Below are positions 33,401 to 45,463 of a DNA stretch of 64,000 nucleotides, one piece after another. The stretch's first letter is position 1. Each line of letters starts with the position of its first letter. Origin of the DNA: Escallonia rubra (taxonomy: Eukaryota > Streptophyta > Magnoliopsida > Escalloniales > Escalloniaceae); NCBI GenBank assembly GCA_033065855.1, contig JAVXUO010002639.1, positions 62,001 to 126,000 on the forward strand. Reading direction: 5' to 3'. A program made the position numbers and the translations under genes. Under the pieces are notes generated by a model. That model had not been told where the DNA came from. It ran no database searches and saw only the letters and a list, made by a program, of their open reading frames with translations.

Positions 33401-33955
33401 AGGGATTGAGTTGAATACTCATCCCTATGTTTATATCATATTGTAGTGATTTCATCGACAGCAAAATCCTTCAAAAAGTTGTTATTGGACTTGAATGTAA
33501 AATCGTATGTTTTGTTCATCTTTGTCTAAGTGTTGTATTTCATTGAAAATACTCTTCAAAAGTTTTATATGAAAAATCGTCCGAATCGTTTTTGTGATTT
33601 TAAATCTTTGATCGACCTTACTGAGCTCTCGAAAGCTCACTCTCCTTTGACTTCCTTTCTGTAGGTGATAGCCAGCTTTAGGTTGAGGTTGCCTATGTGG
33701 ATTAGAGTCAAGCAAGGAAAAAGAGAACTTTAAACTTTAGCCTTGGTAATTAGAACCCCTGCGTGGGTTAATATTGGTATTTGAGATTTTCAGACTTAGA
33801 TTTCATGTTATATCGATGATATTAGGACTATGATTAATTGATGGTTTGGTTGCTCTGAAAAGCTTGTGGTATTATTTTGATGAGTTTAAGGATATCCTGT
33901 TTTAGTGTAAGTGATTGAGTGAGTGTTAACGTTCCGGAAATTCCGGGATGTTACA
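30436..33955 (+). repeat. full-length 3' LTR of the Tekay-like element
   Basis: 3520 bases. Contains GA microsatellites (30577-30590, 30952-30975, 31166-31180) and a long GT-rich stretch (about 31100-32000). The GT-rich stretch gives spurious His/Thr/Ser-rich frames on the other strand. Ends GATGTTACA. Confidence 0.87.
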
Positions 33956-33960
33956 CTACC

Positions 33961-34343
33961 TCTATAGTTGAAGGCGACAATCCCTCTAGTTTCTTCTTAC
34001 AGTTCAGATAGCAGATGGGATTGGGTCTACAACTGCTTCAAAGAATTGGCAGTAGTTGGTGAAAAGTGGCTAAAGGCCCTCTACCATACTCAGGGTTCGA
34101 CCGCCAAATTAACCAATCATTTAACCAACGTGTGAAAGAGCGCTTTTGCTGGAAGGAGATTTGATTTTAAAGGAGAATATCAGTCAAGTCTCGAAGCCTC
34201 GGGGGAAGTTCGAGCCTAATTGTTCGGGGTCGTACATGATCAAGCAAATCATGACTGTAAGAACAACTTTTTTGATCGATTTGGATGGAACTGAGTTGTC
34301 ACAGCATGTCACTTTGGACCAGCTAAAGAAATATTTTTCTTAG
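33961..34343 (+). pseudogene. Tat-like gypsy integrase C-terminus (continuation)
   Basis: Continues the pol remnant interrupted at 30019. Reading from about 34120, FNQRVKERF and LLEGDLILKENISQV lead into SGSYMIKQI and end LDQLKKYFS before a stop (34340-34342). This matches the G-P-Y-x-I-K module and DxLKKYF terminus of Tat-type integrases. The next 130 bases include GGTACGTAGGTAGCCC, common just after pol in these elements. Confidence 0.75.
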
Positions 34344-36853
34344 AGAAAAAAAATTGTATATGAACTATGAATGACCTAACCCCCCCTCAGAAGCACTACA
34401 TACCAGTCACATTTTGATTTGATGAACACGTTAGATAATGGTACGTAGGTAGCCCCTAAAGATATTTTAGGCGAGGTCAATATTTTAATATAAACCTCTT
34501 TATTTCACTAAAATGTCCTTGATTACATTCTTGGTTGAAAAAATAAACATAAAAATAAAAATTACAGATAAAAAACTTTCGAGTCCTATTGGTAACCAAC
34601 GATGACCTCTATCTTTAGCTATGTTATCAAAGTCGCTTTCTTTTCCTTGATGGAGGAAAGTCGTCTTGCTCCAAGTGAACAATAGATTTGAACTTCCTTT
34701 TGTTAAAATTCAGTTGTTCAAATGCTGGAACCCTTCCCTTCCGAGTCTCTTTCTCCTTCGTAGGTCCTTCTGGGTCATCTTAGTCTTCCCTCTGTTTTGG
34801 CAGAGGACCTCTTTTAGGGCTTACATTCCTTTATCCCCTTGTTAGTCAAACATACCCTCAAGATAAGCATTAATAACGTCTCTCGGCTCAGTTCTAGATC
34901 TGGCATGGAGCATGCTCTTTTGGCTTTGCTCTCGATAGCAAGTGGAGTCTTGGACTGATCTTCCCGACGCATGTTCTCGCTCGAAGTATGTTTTCTGATT
35001 GGGTGCCTCTTAACATCAAATTTCTCCTCGATCACCCTTGAGCCTATACAAGACATGTGAATCCATATGACTTTGGTTTCCTATTTGGTTACGCGATGAT
35101 TGAAATCCCAGGTGCTATTCCCGAGGGTCCACCAAGAATCAGACGTCTTTAGAACTAAACCTACATGTAGGCACCCATCTTTCTTTTGCCTTCTCGAGGA
35201 TTTTGATATCCTCACTGCTAGGGCAGTACCAGTCCACACTCAGTTCACAGCCTACTCTCATAGCAAATATGATCTATTGTATACGAGACCAGGGCCGGTC
35301 AATAAATGCATATGACAAGAAAGGTGGATCTAGCGCTACACCATTGCAGTTAGCACTAACATAGATGAAGTGATGTTTGTGGGGATGAGTCTCCCACCCT
35401 TGAGAAGTAGTCTTGATCATGGCAGGGTTGAGCTCTTGCATGGCAAAGAAGTTGTTGTAAGATACTGGGATGATCTGCTCATAGACGAACTGACAAAGAA
35501 TCTAAGATGTGGTATAAAAAGAGATGAATGCAAGCCGATAAAGTCAACACAGTGGTAGCCTTGGGTTCACAAAATATGTCCCTGAGTCCTCTTACAGTTG
35601 CGATACCAACAAATGTCTTTAAACTCTTTGGCAAGAAAAACCGATTCGAAGCATCAATTCCTGAGTGACACCTTAAACAGCAAGAGGTAGAATTGAGATG
35701 GATGAGTTCCACCTTGTTGAAAGAATCTGCAAAATAATGAAATTGAGCTTCAAAAGCTTTCTGATCTTCTATGACCTCTGCCATTGGTGTGTTTCTATGA
35801 GAATCACAATCATATGTTGATATTCATAAGGAATTTGGTACCAAGAGGAATAGGGACTCTAAACTGTCTAAAACTAAAGCCAAAATTTAGTCGAAGGAAG
35901 CTAGCTGGTTTTCAACTAACCGGCCGGTAACCTGGTGTTAAAAGGTCCACAGATGAATCTTTATATAATATCGGTTGGTATATTGTTCCTAAATAAGACC
36001 CCCGGATGAACCGGTCGGTTCACCTTGGCAAGAAAATTTTATAAAGTCATTTTTTTGTGTATTCATGTACATGTGTTCAAGCTCAATATGTGCTCTAACT
36101 TTTTTTTTTATTCTTGTACTCCCTCATATTTTTATGCATGCATATACGACATGTTGATGTAATTACATGAATCAGATTAGCATTCTTTCACTAAATGAAA
36201 ATAGTTGTTAAGTACAAGTTTGAAAAATATAAAGAGAAACAATTAGGTGCAAGAGTGCGACTCAAGCTATCCTAAACCTAGAGTCAAATCTCTCTTTCCT
36301 CATCATCTTTTCGCATGTCTCATAATCTGTTGAGCTTGAGGTTTCCTTGATCGCGAAGTCAAAATCTTCATCCTCGAACTCATCGATCTCACATAGCTTT
36401 TCATCTCGGAGTTAATGGAAGCTTTCAAGCTTAGCTCTCGGATCTGGACTCCCACTAGTCTGCGAGGGGGTGCCGACAAGCTATTCTTCTTCTTCTTGGA
36501 GATGATCGCTAGCTTCTTCTTGCCTTTCCATAATGTTGGGGGCTTTTCCTTTGCCTTTTTCCACTCTCTGTGGCCATGTGAGCACCCTTGACTCCGAGGT
36601 TAGGAATGTGGAGATGGATCCTATATCTACTCGCACTGTGGGCCCGCCCTCAGTTCTTGTTGCAATCTCCTACCAACCAGACTAGGAAGTTAGCTAGGAG
36701 ACCACCTTTCTCAGAGAATGGATCATCTCTGCATGCGCGCTTGACTCCAGAGATGCAGATGTGGAGATAGGTCCTCTACTCGCTCGAGCTATGAGCCCTG
36801 CATCCACTCGTGCTGTAATCTCCCAGCACACGAGCTAAGTAGTCAGTCGGGAG
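34344..36853. other. degenerate repeat-derived sequence, no gene recognised
   Basis: Probably the 3' remainder of the Tat-like element followed by other old sequence. Frames at 35479-35784 (-) and 34814-35056 (-) are open but match nothing I know. A loose duplication (about 36585-36680 and 36740-36835) shares CTTGACTCC, ATGTGGAGAT and GTAATCTCC-type wording. Continues at 41431 beyond the hAT element. Confidence 0.45.
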
Positions 36854-37793
36854 ACGATATCTAGAGTTGTCAAAAGGGCCGGGCGGCCCGCGGGCTGGCC
36901 CGACCCGGCCCGTTTTTGGCCCGGGCTGGCCCGGCCCTGTATGTGAACAGTAGCGGCCCTAATGTAGTGGGCTTAGGGCCTGGGCTTGGACCAGGCCAAG
37001 ATTTCTCGGAAAAAAGCCCGGGCCAGGCCCGGCCCGGAAAAGCCCGGTTCTGGCCCGACCAGGAAAACGGCCCGGTTTCGGCCCGGTTCTGGCCCGGTTT
37101 TAGGCCTGTTTTGAAATTTTGATTTTCCCCCCCTTTTCCCCCCAACGGATTTATTCCCCATTACTTCCCTAAATTCCACTTTTACCCCCCCCCCCAACAG
37201 CAATATAACGGCTAGTTTGGGGGGTATTTTGGTCTAACTTAATTTTTTCAACTCTTTTAAGGGTTTTTACACTCTTACCCTCCCCAACAACTATAAACGG
37301 ATAGTTTTTAGGGGTATTTTGGTCTTTTGTGAAGTTTCCAAAATCTATAAATTCACACTAGTTCTCTCTAATTTTTCACACCAATCTTCTTACTCTCTCT
37401 TATCTAAACATTCTACATTTCTACAAGCTTTGCTACTATTTCCCTCTCCAATTACTACTCTTGCTAATTACTACTATTATTTTACTAATTAGTGGCCTTG
37501 ATAATTATTACTCTTGTTTACTAATTACTACTCTTGCTAAATTGTAATTACTAACTACTCCTCTTATTAATTTGTTATTCTCTAATTCTTTTGTCTAGTA
37601 ATTAGTAATTAGTGAATTTTTATTTATTAATTACTATTACTAAATGCTTTTTAATTACTAACTCTCTCCACATTGGATCAGAATTACCCTTAGTGATTAA
37701 TATTTGTTACTCGTTCATTCTTTTAATTGTTATTTCTTATTACTACTCTTATACTTGTGTATTTAGTTACTCTTACAAAGTTTAGCGTGAAAT

Positions 37794-40071
37794 ATGGCTG
37801 GATTATTGAAGAAAATGAGGCGTGCATCGTCATCACGAAAAACATCATCATCATCGCAAGCACCACCACCAGCACAAGCGCCAGCGCCACGGCCATCACA
37901 AACACCAATCCAAGTACCAACACAACCATTCGTTCCTGGACGAATGAGTACAGGCTGTATGATAGATACCCAAGCCAATTGGGAGTTCAATCAAAACATT
38001 CCAGATTTTGAATACACGCCTGATGAAGACCCTCGTATTATAGTCAAGGACGCAGCTTGGTTGACGAAGCTACTACTCCGTGGCATAATCTCAACCCTAT
38101 GCCTGGTCATGATGAAGAAGGGCCGAGCAATGCATCCGGTAACATGCCAGAAGTCCATAAGGGGAAAAAAAAAGAAAGCCGAGTGTTGGAATCATTTCGA
38201 TGTAGTTACGGTGGACGGCATCCGAAAAGCTCGATGTAAGTACTGCGCTAAATTATTTTCGTCTGGTAGTGATAATGGTCATCTTAACAGGCATTACCCT
38301 CAGTGTGCACCCCGACAAGGCCACGTCGAACCTACCCAAACGCAGTTATCTTTTGACGGTAAGTTATTTGTTTATAATCAGTGAGAGCAAAGAGACGGTC
38401 TCGCTGAATTTGTTATTCATGATGAACAAGCCTTTTCTTTTGCCGATAATCCTAAGCACTCTAGATATATGAACACATACGTTCAACCTTTGTACAAAAA
38501 GGTTCATAGAAACACAACTAGATCCGATGCACTCCGACAGTACAATGCTGCCAAAGCACGCCTTATCGATTATTTCGATAAATTTGACGGTAAAGTTAGT
38601 CTTACTTATGATATTTGGCAATCTCCTTATACTTTTGTTAGTTATTCTTGTGTGACCGCTCATTGGGTTGATGCAGATTGGGTTATGCACAAGAGAATCA
38701 TTGCTTTCGAGCACTTTCCTTTTCCGCACGATGGAATGAACATTGTTATTCTTATATTAAAAGCATGTACCACATTTAAAATAAAGGATAAGATTATGAG
38801 TGTTAGTTTTGATAATGCTTCTAATAATAAAGATGTTGTTGCAGCTTTAAAGGACACGCTTCAACCTGTACTTAATGGTGAATTATTTCATGTTCGCTGT
38901 GTTTGTCACATTATTAATTTAATTGTTCAAGATGGTTTAGCTGTTGCAGGAGATATTCTTCTCAAAATGAGGGGTATGACAGCGTATGTTAATAGCTCGA
39001 GTCCGAGAACACAACAATTTAAAACGTTGTGTGTTCAATATAATATGCCTCGCAGGAGAGCAGTTACAGATGTGGTCCACAGGTGGAACTCTACATACCA
39101 CATGCTTTTACACATTCTGGCATACCGAGAAGTCTATACGCATTTTCTACTAACCCAGTTCCCAGCCGGCTTGCCAACTCAAGAGGAATGGCAGATGGCC
39201 ACATACCTAGCTGATTTTTTACAGGTATTCTACACGTCTACGAATTTATTGTCTGGTACGTACTATCCCACCTCTCCTCTCGCTGTAATAGAAATTCTCA
39301 AGATGGCTACAATGTTAACAAAATGGAGATATATAGGACCCTTTCAACAAATAGTAAAAGAGATGGATAAAAAATTTAATAAATATTGGAAGAAATTGCC
39401 TGTTATTTTTGTTGTGGCTACTTGTTTAGATCCTAGGTTAAAGTTGCATGGCGTGAACGCCTCGATACAAGAGATATCAAAATTAATGTGCTACACAGCA
39501 GAGGAGACAACCGCACTCCCCGCAACAGTGCGCCAGAGGTTTGAGGAGTTGTTCAACCTCTATCGTAATTCTGCTGACGTGCGCGGGCGAGCTACATCAT
39601 CATCCACTGTTGAGAGGTATTATGCGCCATACCTTCAGGGCTTTGAACATCTAGTAGCAAGACAACTACCAGGTGAAGGTACTTCTAATTCGGCAGGTTC
39701 GAATACTTTTTTCCTCTTTTAATGAGATTGGTATATATGCAAATACTGATCATTATTCTGATTTATCAAGGCAAGAACCGGTTAATTTTAATTTGTTAAA
39801 TTTTTGGAAACAAAATCAAAACATGTATAAAACTTTATCCCAAATTGCACAGGATGTACTGCCAGTGCAAGCCTCCACGGTTGCTTCAGAGTCGGCATTT
39901 TCAGCCAGCGGGAGGGTTTTGGATGACAGGAGGAGTCGTCTTAACCCCGAGTCGCTCGAGCTATGTGTATGTTGGAAGGATTATCTTGATGCGAAATACC
40001 GCGAGCAAGATAAACCGATTGATGATAGGAAGAGCAGTGACTCGGATATTGAAGTACTTCCAGATGATTAG
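37794..40071 (+). pseudogene. hAT transposase, broken
   Basis: Cut-and-paste transposase of the Ac/Tag1-like type. N-terminal Ser/Pro-rich part, then a BED-type zinc finger (CWNHFDVV to CKYC to HLNRHYPQC, about 38185-38310), the catalytic body (37794-39722 frame) with LTYDIWQS, SVSFDNASNN and CVCHIINLIVQDGL, and the C-terminal dimerisation domain (39730-40071) with LNFWKQNQ, VLPVQASTVASESAFSASGR and RSRLNPE. Lesions seen: a frame change near 38060 compensated in the A-run near 38165; an in-frame TGA at 38382-38384 after which the same frame continues; and a frameshift near 39700-39720, where the domain continues in another frame. The intact protein would be roughly 750 residues. As it stands it cannot encode an active transposase without sequence error. 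Confidence 0.88.
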
Positions 40072-40496
40072 GTAATTTCTTTTTATTTTCCTTCTCTTAA
40101 GTTTTAAGAATAAATTTTTTCACAAAATATACTTTTTTCCATATATATAAAATAAATTTTTACAAGCAAGATATATATTTTTTCGTATATATAAAAAAAT
40201 AGGTAACTTCGCCTGTTTGTTTACAAGCAGCCGGTCCCAAGCCCGGATAAAAGGAGGAGGGCCTATGAACACATTTATTTTTCTATACTTATTACTTAAG
40301 ATCGTCTCGGGAATTAACATGTATCAATCCCGGGTTTTCGGCCAATTAGTTTGAAGTAAAATATCAAATAGTAGAAACAGTCTCTCTTAAATAGTAATAA
40401 TTGTTATGTGTTCAGATTTTATTAATAAAGATCACCAAGAAGAGTAAGAAAAGATTTAACATATAGCAAAAAATAAAATGAGAGACAAATAAATAA

Positions 40497-40497
<1 letters not shown>

Positions 40498-40556
<59 letters not shown>
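40498..40556. repeat. AT microsatellite in the hAT 3' region
   Basis: About 28 AT/TA units, downstream of the transposase. Confidence 0.95.
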
Positions 40557-40562
<6 letters not shown>

Positions 40563-41430
40563 GAATATTACAATCTGAATACATATATGAATATATCATT
40601 TCTCTTCTTTGTTTCTTGTTTTCTGTTGGTTCTTCTTTCTTTCCCAAAAGGGAAAGGTTTCCCCCCCCCCCCCTTTTTTTCCTTCATTATCTTCCACCAA
40701 ATGCATTTTAACATTTAACTAACTTAGTCATTGTAACAAGGAGGAGGTGGCAAGACTATAAAACATGATTTTTTTAATTATTTTTTATAAAATTACACAA
40801 ATGTCCCTAAACTTTACGTATTTATAAAAGCACCCCAAACTTTGAGAGTCATGGTGATATTATTGAGAAACGTCTCTATAAGAATATTGTTGCTCCGCAC
40901 TTCGGATAATTAGCAATCATTTTTCAGTAGACTTTCGGACAAAGAAACGTAATCTTGGGACATATTTTGAGATCGAGATTTGTGTACTATTCGAATTATA
41001 CTTACAAGATTTTCTTTGATTGCACGAATTATACTTTTAAGAATTGTTTTAGCGTTACAAAATAAAAGTTACTAGACATATTTAAAAGGAAATACTCATG
41101 TAGTAACCAATTCTTTTTTCCCAATTCAAGATAAATTCATGAGGAAGTGGTATCTCTAATAAAACAACATTATGAGTAAAGAGGGATAATTATAGCCAAT
41201 TAAAGAAAGAAATTACACAAAAAAAAAAATTTTGGGCCCGGGCCCGGCCCTAAATATTGGGCCTAGGGCCAGGGCTTGGACTGGGCCTAGCATTTCTCCT
41301 CAGTCGGCCCGGCCCGGCCCGGCCCGGATTGGCAGCCCCTTGGCCCGGCCCCGGCCCGGCCTCGCTTCAAGCCCGATGGGCCCGGGCCGGGCGGCCCAAG
41401 CCCGGCCCGTTTGACAACTCTAACGATATC

Positions 41431-41893
41431 CTTTAGACCATGGACCACCTTATAGGCTTGAGGCAGCTTCTTGTCGAGAACTTGCAATGTTAACGGTTAG
41501 AGGGCATGTGAACGTAAAGGCCAAATTTTTAAAAGTGGGAAGGTGGGGATTGCCATCTTTGCGCGTCCCATGGCCTTGAGCCTAAACACCTTGGCCCAGG
41601 GATGGATGTCGACCCGAAAGTCCCATCCAGTAATAACACACTCACTATCCATAAGGCAAAAATGATGCCACATGAATAGTCCTCGTGGCCAACATCCCCT
41701 CATCATCACTTTTGTCCTCCTAGGCAGAACTGCGCCTTACATTTTGGAAGTAAGTTGGAAGTAACAAGAATGATCCAACCCTGTCTAGACATGGACGAGG
41801 TAGGATCGAGAGTCGTTCGGCATGGGGAGGGTGTCAACCCATATGCCACTTAGCAGGTCCTCGCATGATTCCCAATCCAGGCTTTCTGGCATC
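41431..41893. other. sequence between hAT and SIRE elements
   Basis: The same older sequence as 34344-36853, resumed after the hAT target duplication. No gene recognised. It presumably joins 52621 once the SIRE element is left out. Confidence 0.45.
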
Positions 41894-41898
41894 TACGT

Positions 41899-43130
41899 TA
41901 TAGGTCCCTAAATACACCTGGGGGGGTGGGGAGTGAATAGGTGTTTACAGATCTAAGTAAGAATTTAAAAAATTTACTCATAAGATAATCGTAATCAAAT
42001 ATCAACACAAAGATTTATACTGGTCCGGCCCCACCTGCCTACATCCAATCCCCGAGTAATCCACATAAAAGAGACCTACTTGAGCATTCCCCTAATAAGC
42101 TAGATTCGGGTGTTAGCTCAAACCTCAGTACAATTCAAAAAATTTCTTCCAGTTTTATAACAATTACAAGTGAATAGAAGAGTACAACTGAATTACAACT
42201 TGCACTCCTCAAAAAGAAAATATTATAATGAAAAACAAGTTGAGCTAACCTTTCTTAGCTGGAAAGATTTGAATCTCAATGAGCTTAACCAAGAAGCTTG
42301 CTTGACAATATCTCAAAAGCAAACTCTCACACAAAGGCAAAGTATTATAAAGAGGCATGTATATGTTGAGAGAGAGTTTTTAGAGAGAGATTATAGAGAT
42401 TTTTGGAGATCTAAAAGTAAGTAATAACTCTCTAAGTGTCCCTTTAATACTTGAGAGGATCTGACCGTTGAAGAGAATTCAACGGGACAAGACATGAATC
42501 ATTCTAATGATTTTAAAAATTGTTCGGATGAATTGTATCCCAGAAAGATTTAGATTACTCTGAAGAAATCGGTCGAATGAATATCAATAAAGAACAAAGT
42601 AATCTTTGAGTTTGGAGGAATCGGTCGAATGAACATCAAAAAATAATTTTTGAACAACATCAAGTAGTCTGAAAGAAATGTTCAAATTTTTTGGAAATCG
42701 TTCGAATTAAAACAAAGAGAAAGATCATATTTTGCTTTTGGAGAAATCGATCGAATGAAAATGACTTTTGGACAAACCAAAGCCTTTGAAAGAAATGGTT
42801 GAATGAAAATGATTTTGAACAAAAACAAAGTTACTGTCTGAATCGGTCGAATGAAACGAGTTCAATCGAACGAAAAGATCTTTGGTAGTCAAAGTTTTGC
42901 ATTTTTTGCTCTTTTAGATTTTATGGTTGATCCTTAAGATATCTTAGCTTAGAAAAATTACAAACATTAAAAAGAGAATCTAGTCTAAGTCCAAAGTCTT
43001 TATCCAAAGAGATGTCCACGATGTTCGAGTTTGATGTTTCATGAAATCGTACTTAATGATACAGTTAGACTAATCGTTAGATAATAAATTGGAGTCATCA
43101 AAATAAAGAATCTAGATCCGTAGGTCAAGA
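41899..43130 (-). repeat. SIRE 3' LTR
   Basis: 1232 bases. On the - strand it begins TCTTGACCTACGG (a changed TG) after a purine-rich AAAAAAAGGGCGAGAT tract and ends GGGACCTATA (a changed CA). Long colinear matches to 50602-51377 and to 52568-52615, and an inverted match to 50213-50569. Confidence 0.83.
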
Positions 43131-43346
43131 ATCTCGCCCTTTTTTTCGATGAAAATATATTAATCTAACATACCATAACAACATGCTTCCCCTAGGAGAA
43201 AGTTATGAATAGATAAAACAGTTTAAGAAAAACATCATGATCTAATATTCCCAATATATGTTACAATAGTTAGCTCATGCGCAACAATTTTCTCCCCCTT
43301 TGTCAACACAAAAAGAGGGGAGCCTACTAGCTAAAAATAGAAAAAG

Positions 43347-45027
43347 CTAAAGAAGGCTAACGCCTACGGCATCTACTAAGAGCAGAAGAAGAGGGACTTG
43401 GAGCGGGAGAGAGATCTGAAGTAAAAATTTCGATGGCTTCAACCACACGCGACGGCGGTGGCAATGGCGAAGTGTAAGGAATATTGGGATTGAAAAACCA
43501 CTACTCACCATTGGCTCCTCCATCAAATGTAGGATGAGTGACTCAAAATCCATGAGACGTATCCAAGATCTGATAAGCCAGAAATCGGTTCTGCTCGGTA
43601 AGAATGCTAAATGGAAGTTTGGCTTGCCGACGACTGGCCTGAAGAGCACCCTTATATTGTTATTGAGGATCCCACTGAATGTGAGTTAAACGGTCCAACG
43701 TAGCGAAGTGATTTTGGGGAAGGTTGAAGACAAGGTCGTTTAGAAGTTCATGGAGATCAATCTGATTGGACAGATGTTGGTTGGAAGAGTTTTGAAGGCG
43801 AAAGGGTTTGAAGAAAGGCCGATTGGTTAGAGGTAACGGTAGCTGCGAGGGTGGTATGAGACTAAAAAAGAAGTTGAAGTGAGGTACAGATACGAGATAA
43901 TTGGTCAGAGAAAGATGATGAGTCATCGAAGTTGATAAAGTCATCAAAGTTAAGATTATTGAAGGGGCTATTTAGGGTATCAAATGGATAAGGTGGTACG
44001 GAGAAGCTGGGGTTAGAGGATGGGGGTGGTGGCATAGAGGAGTTGGGTACAGAGGGTGAGGAAGGTGCCTGAGGGAGAAGTGTTAAAACACATGGGTGAG
44101 AAGAAGTCCATAGGGAAGGAAGGAATTTTGGCGTTCTTTGTGGTGAATCATGTTCGTCATCATAGTGGTCGTAATGTCAAAAGGATGGCCACGAATAAAA
44201 TGGGTGAATAGGATGATGTTGATATAAGTGAATGTAGCGAGAGAGCCGACACGGCTGACAAGATTATAGGATAGGTTTAAATGTATGACTCGATGTTTAG
44301 GTGGAAGATCTGAATATGTGGGTAGCTCAAGTGTTACCTGGGTACATGAAAAGATAGGATTGATTGGTAAAACCAAGAGTTTCAGCAAGTATAGAAGGGG
44401 TGAGGGAAATTGATACCCTTTGACATAAGAAGTGAGAGTGGTGGAGAGGATAGTGTTATAGGTCATGTTGGCGTAAAACTTACGGACTAATTCAGAGTAG
44501 TAGATAGTAGGGATGGTGAGGATGAACGTAGATCCCATTGTGGCAAAAAGGGGGTAGTGCTAAGTTGAGCCATTAGTTCGAGATCATATTGTGCTAATAT
44601 TGTGACTAGCAAAAAGTGTGTCGTAGTTTACTTGGTCGGCTATGGTTTTAAAAAAAATAGGGCAGATGAAGGACAATATCAGATGGGGTATAAGGATAAG
44701 ATGGCAGTGGGCAGGAAGGAAAATAAGAAGAAAAGGAAAGAGCAGAGGAAGAGGATGGGACATTGGTACCTGGAACAGTTGGGACACCGGTTGAAGTAGA
44801 GGTAGCAGTAGTCGTTGAGGCAGGAGTGGTTCTTTGCAGACAGGGTGGCACTGGACGATGGTTGGTTGGAGGAGCGAGTGCCATGAGAGTGGAGGCACGA
44901 ACCATTTCAGATTCGCTGTCACTTTCTTAAAGCTGGAGAATCCGACGTCTGGTCGGTGGTCAGCAAGTGGATGATCCATCCATTTGAAATAAGTAAGAGG
45001 AACAGGGAAGAGAAAGAGGCAAGTCAA
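43347..45027 (-). pseudogene. extra coding region between RNase H and 3' LTR of the SIRE element
   Basis: Three frames on the same strand as pol (45027-44584, 44538-44083, 43947-43347), with no resemblance to gag or pol. The middle piece has YSELVRKFYANM and later KGYQFP, which reminds me of the putative plant transposon protein family PF20167. That family has the pattern L-V-x-x-F-Y-x-N followed by a short G-rich strand. SIRE elements often carry an extra, env-like or unknown frame here. Proline/leucine/serine-rich ends are low-complexity. Function unknown. Confidence 0.5.
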
Positions 45028-45463
45028 CGATCAGTAGAAAGTGACTATAAAAAGATTAAGAAAACAGTCAAATGAAAAAGAACTATTTATAAAGGTAGAC
45101 GATTTGGTCAAACAAAATCTAAAATTCGGCCGAACGATTGTTTCAGAGGGGCATGAGACACATGAGTTGAAACCAATTCATTCAAATGAAAGCTTGAAAG
45201 CTGTCGAACGATTTCCTCATAAAGACTAAGAACTATCAAACAAGAAAGAATTCATTTAAATGAATTACAGAATTTGGTCAATTGGATTCGTCAAAGAGAC
45301 AAAATACTAAGGGCCATTGCAACGAATTCAGTCAAATGAAATCAAGAATCGGTCGAATCACACGTTCTAAGACGGCGACACAGAGTACAAAATCTAGCTT
45401 CTGCTAAAGGCTTAGTGAAAGTATGTATGAGTTGATCTCCCGAACCTACTTTCTTGAGTTCTA

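Larger units (their letters stand above)
30025..33955 (+). mobile_element. Tekay-like gypsy mini-element with one shrunken and one full-length LTR
   Basis: The left LTR is only 106 bases (30025-30130). The internal part is 305 bases and consists of a primer site (TGGTATCAGAGC at 30133), a short unassigned piece, and the chromovirus 3' signature TTTCGAGGACGAAATTTTT followed by a GTGGGGGAGAG polypurine tract. The right LTR is 3520 bases (30436-33955). Both LTRs begin TGTAA.ACTCTGACATATTT and end CCGGGATGTTACA. Flanks are CTACA (30020-30024) and CTACC (33956-33960), a target duplication with one change. All of gag-pol is missing. The element sits in the integrase region of the Tat-like remnant. 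Confidence 0.88.
36862..41422 (+). mobile_element. hAT-superfamily DNA transposon
   Basis: 4561 bases. Terminal inverted repeats start TAGAGTTGTCAAA on both ends, followed by GGGCCGGGC (22 of 23 bases match). The 8-base target duplication ACGATATC is perfect (36854-36861, 41423-41430). Both subterminal regions (about 240 and 200 bases) are packed with GGCCCGG/CCCGGCC motifs, as in hAT elements whose transposase binds subterminal repeats. A degenerate transposase gene lies inside. Perfect target copies suggest fairly recent movement. Confidence 0.95.

Noticed and set aside
34146..34343. A free-standing 65-codon gene
   Set aside because: It is the end of a Tat-like integrase whose upstream part lies before the Tekay-like insertion.
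36870..37203. Gly/Pro/Arg-rich frames on both strands at the hAT left end
   Set aside because: Produced by dense GGCCCGG subterminal motifs.
38341..38400. A GTAAGT...CAG mini-intron removing the TGA in the hAT transposase
   Set aside because: It would be only about 20 bases, too short for a plant intron; the frame simply continues after a premature stop.
43287..43302. LTR start placed at the purine-rich tract near 43287
   Set aside because: The other LTR and its flank (TACAT after CAACA at 52615) place the LTR start at 43130, adjoining a different purine-rich tract; the 43287 tract is internal.
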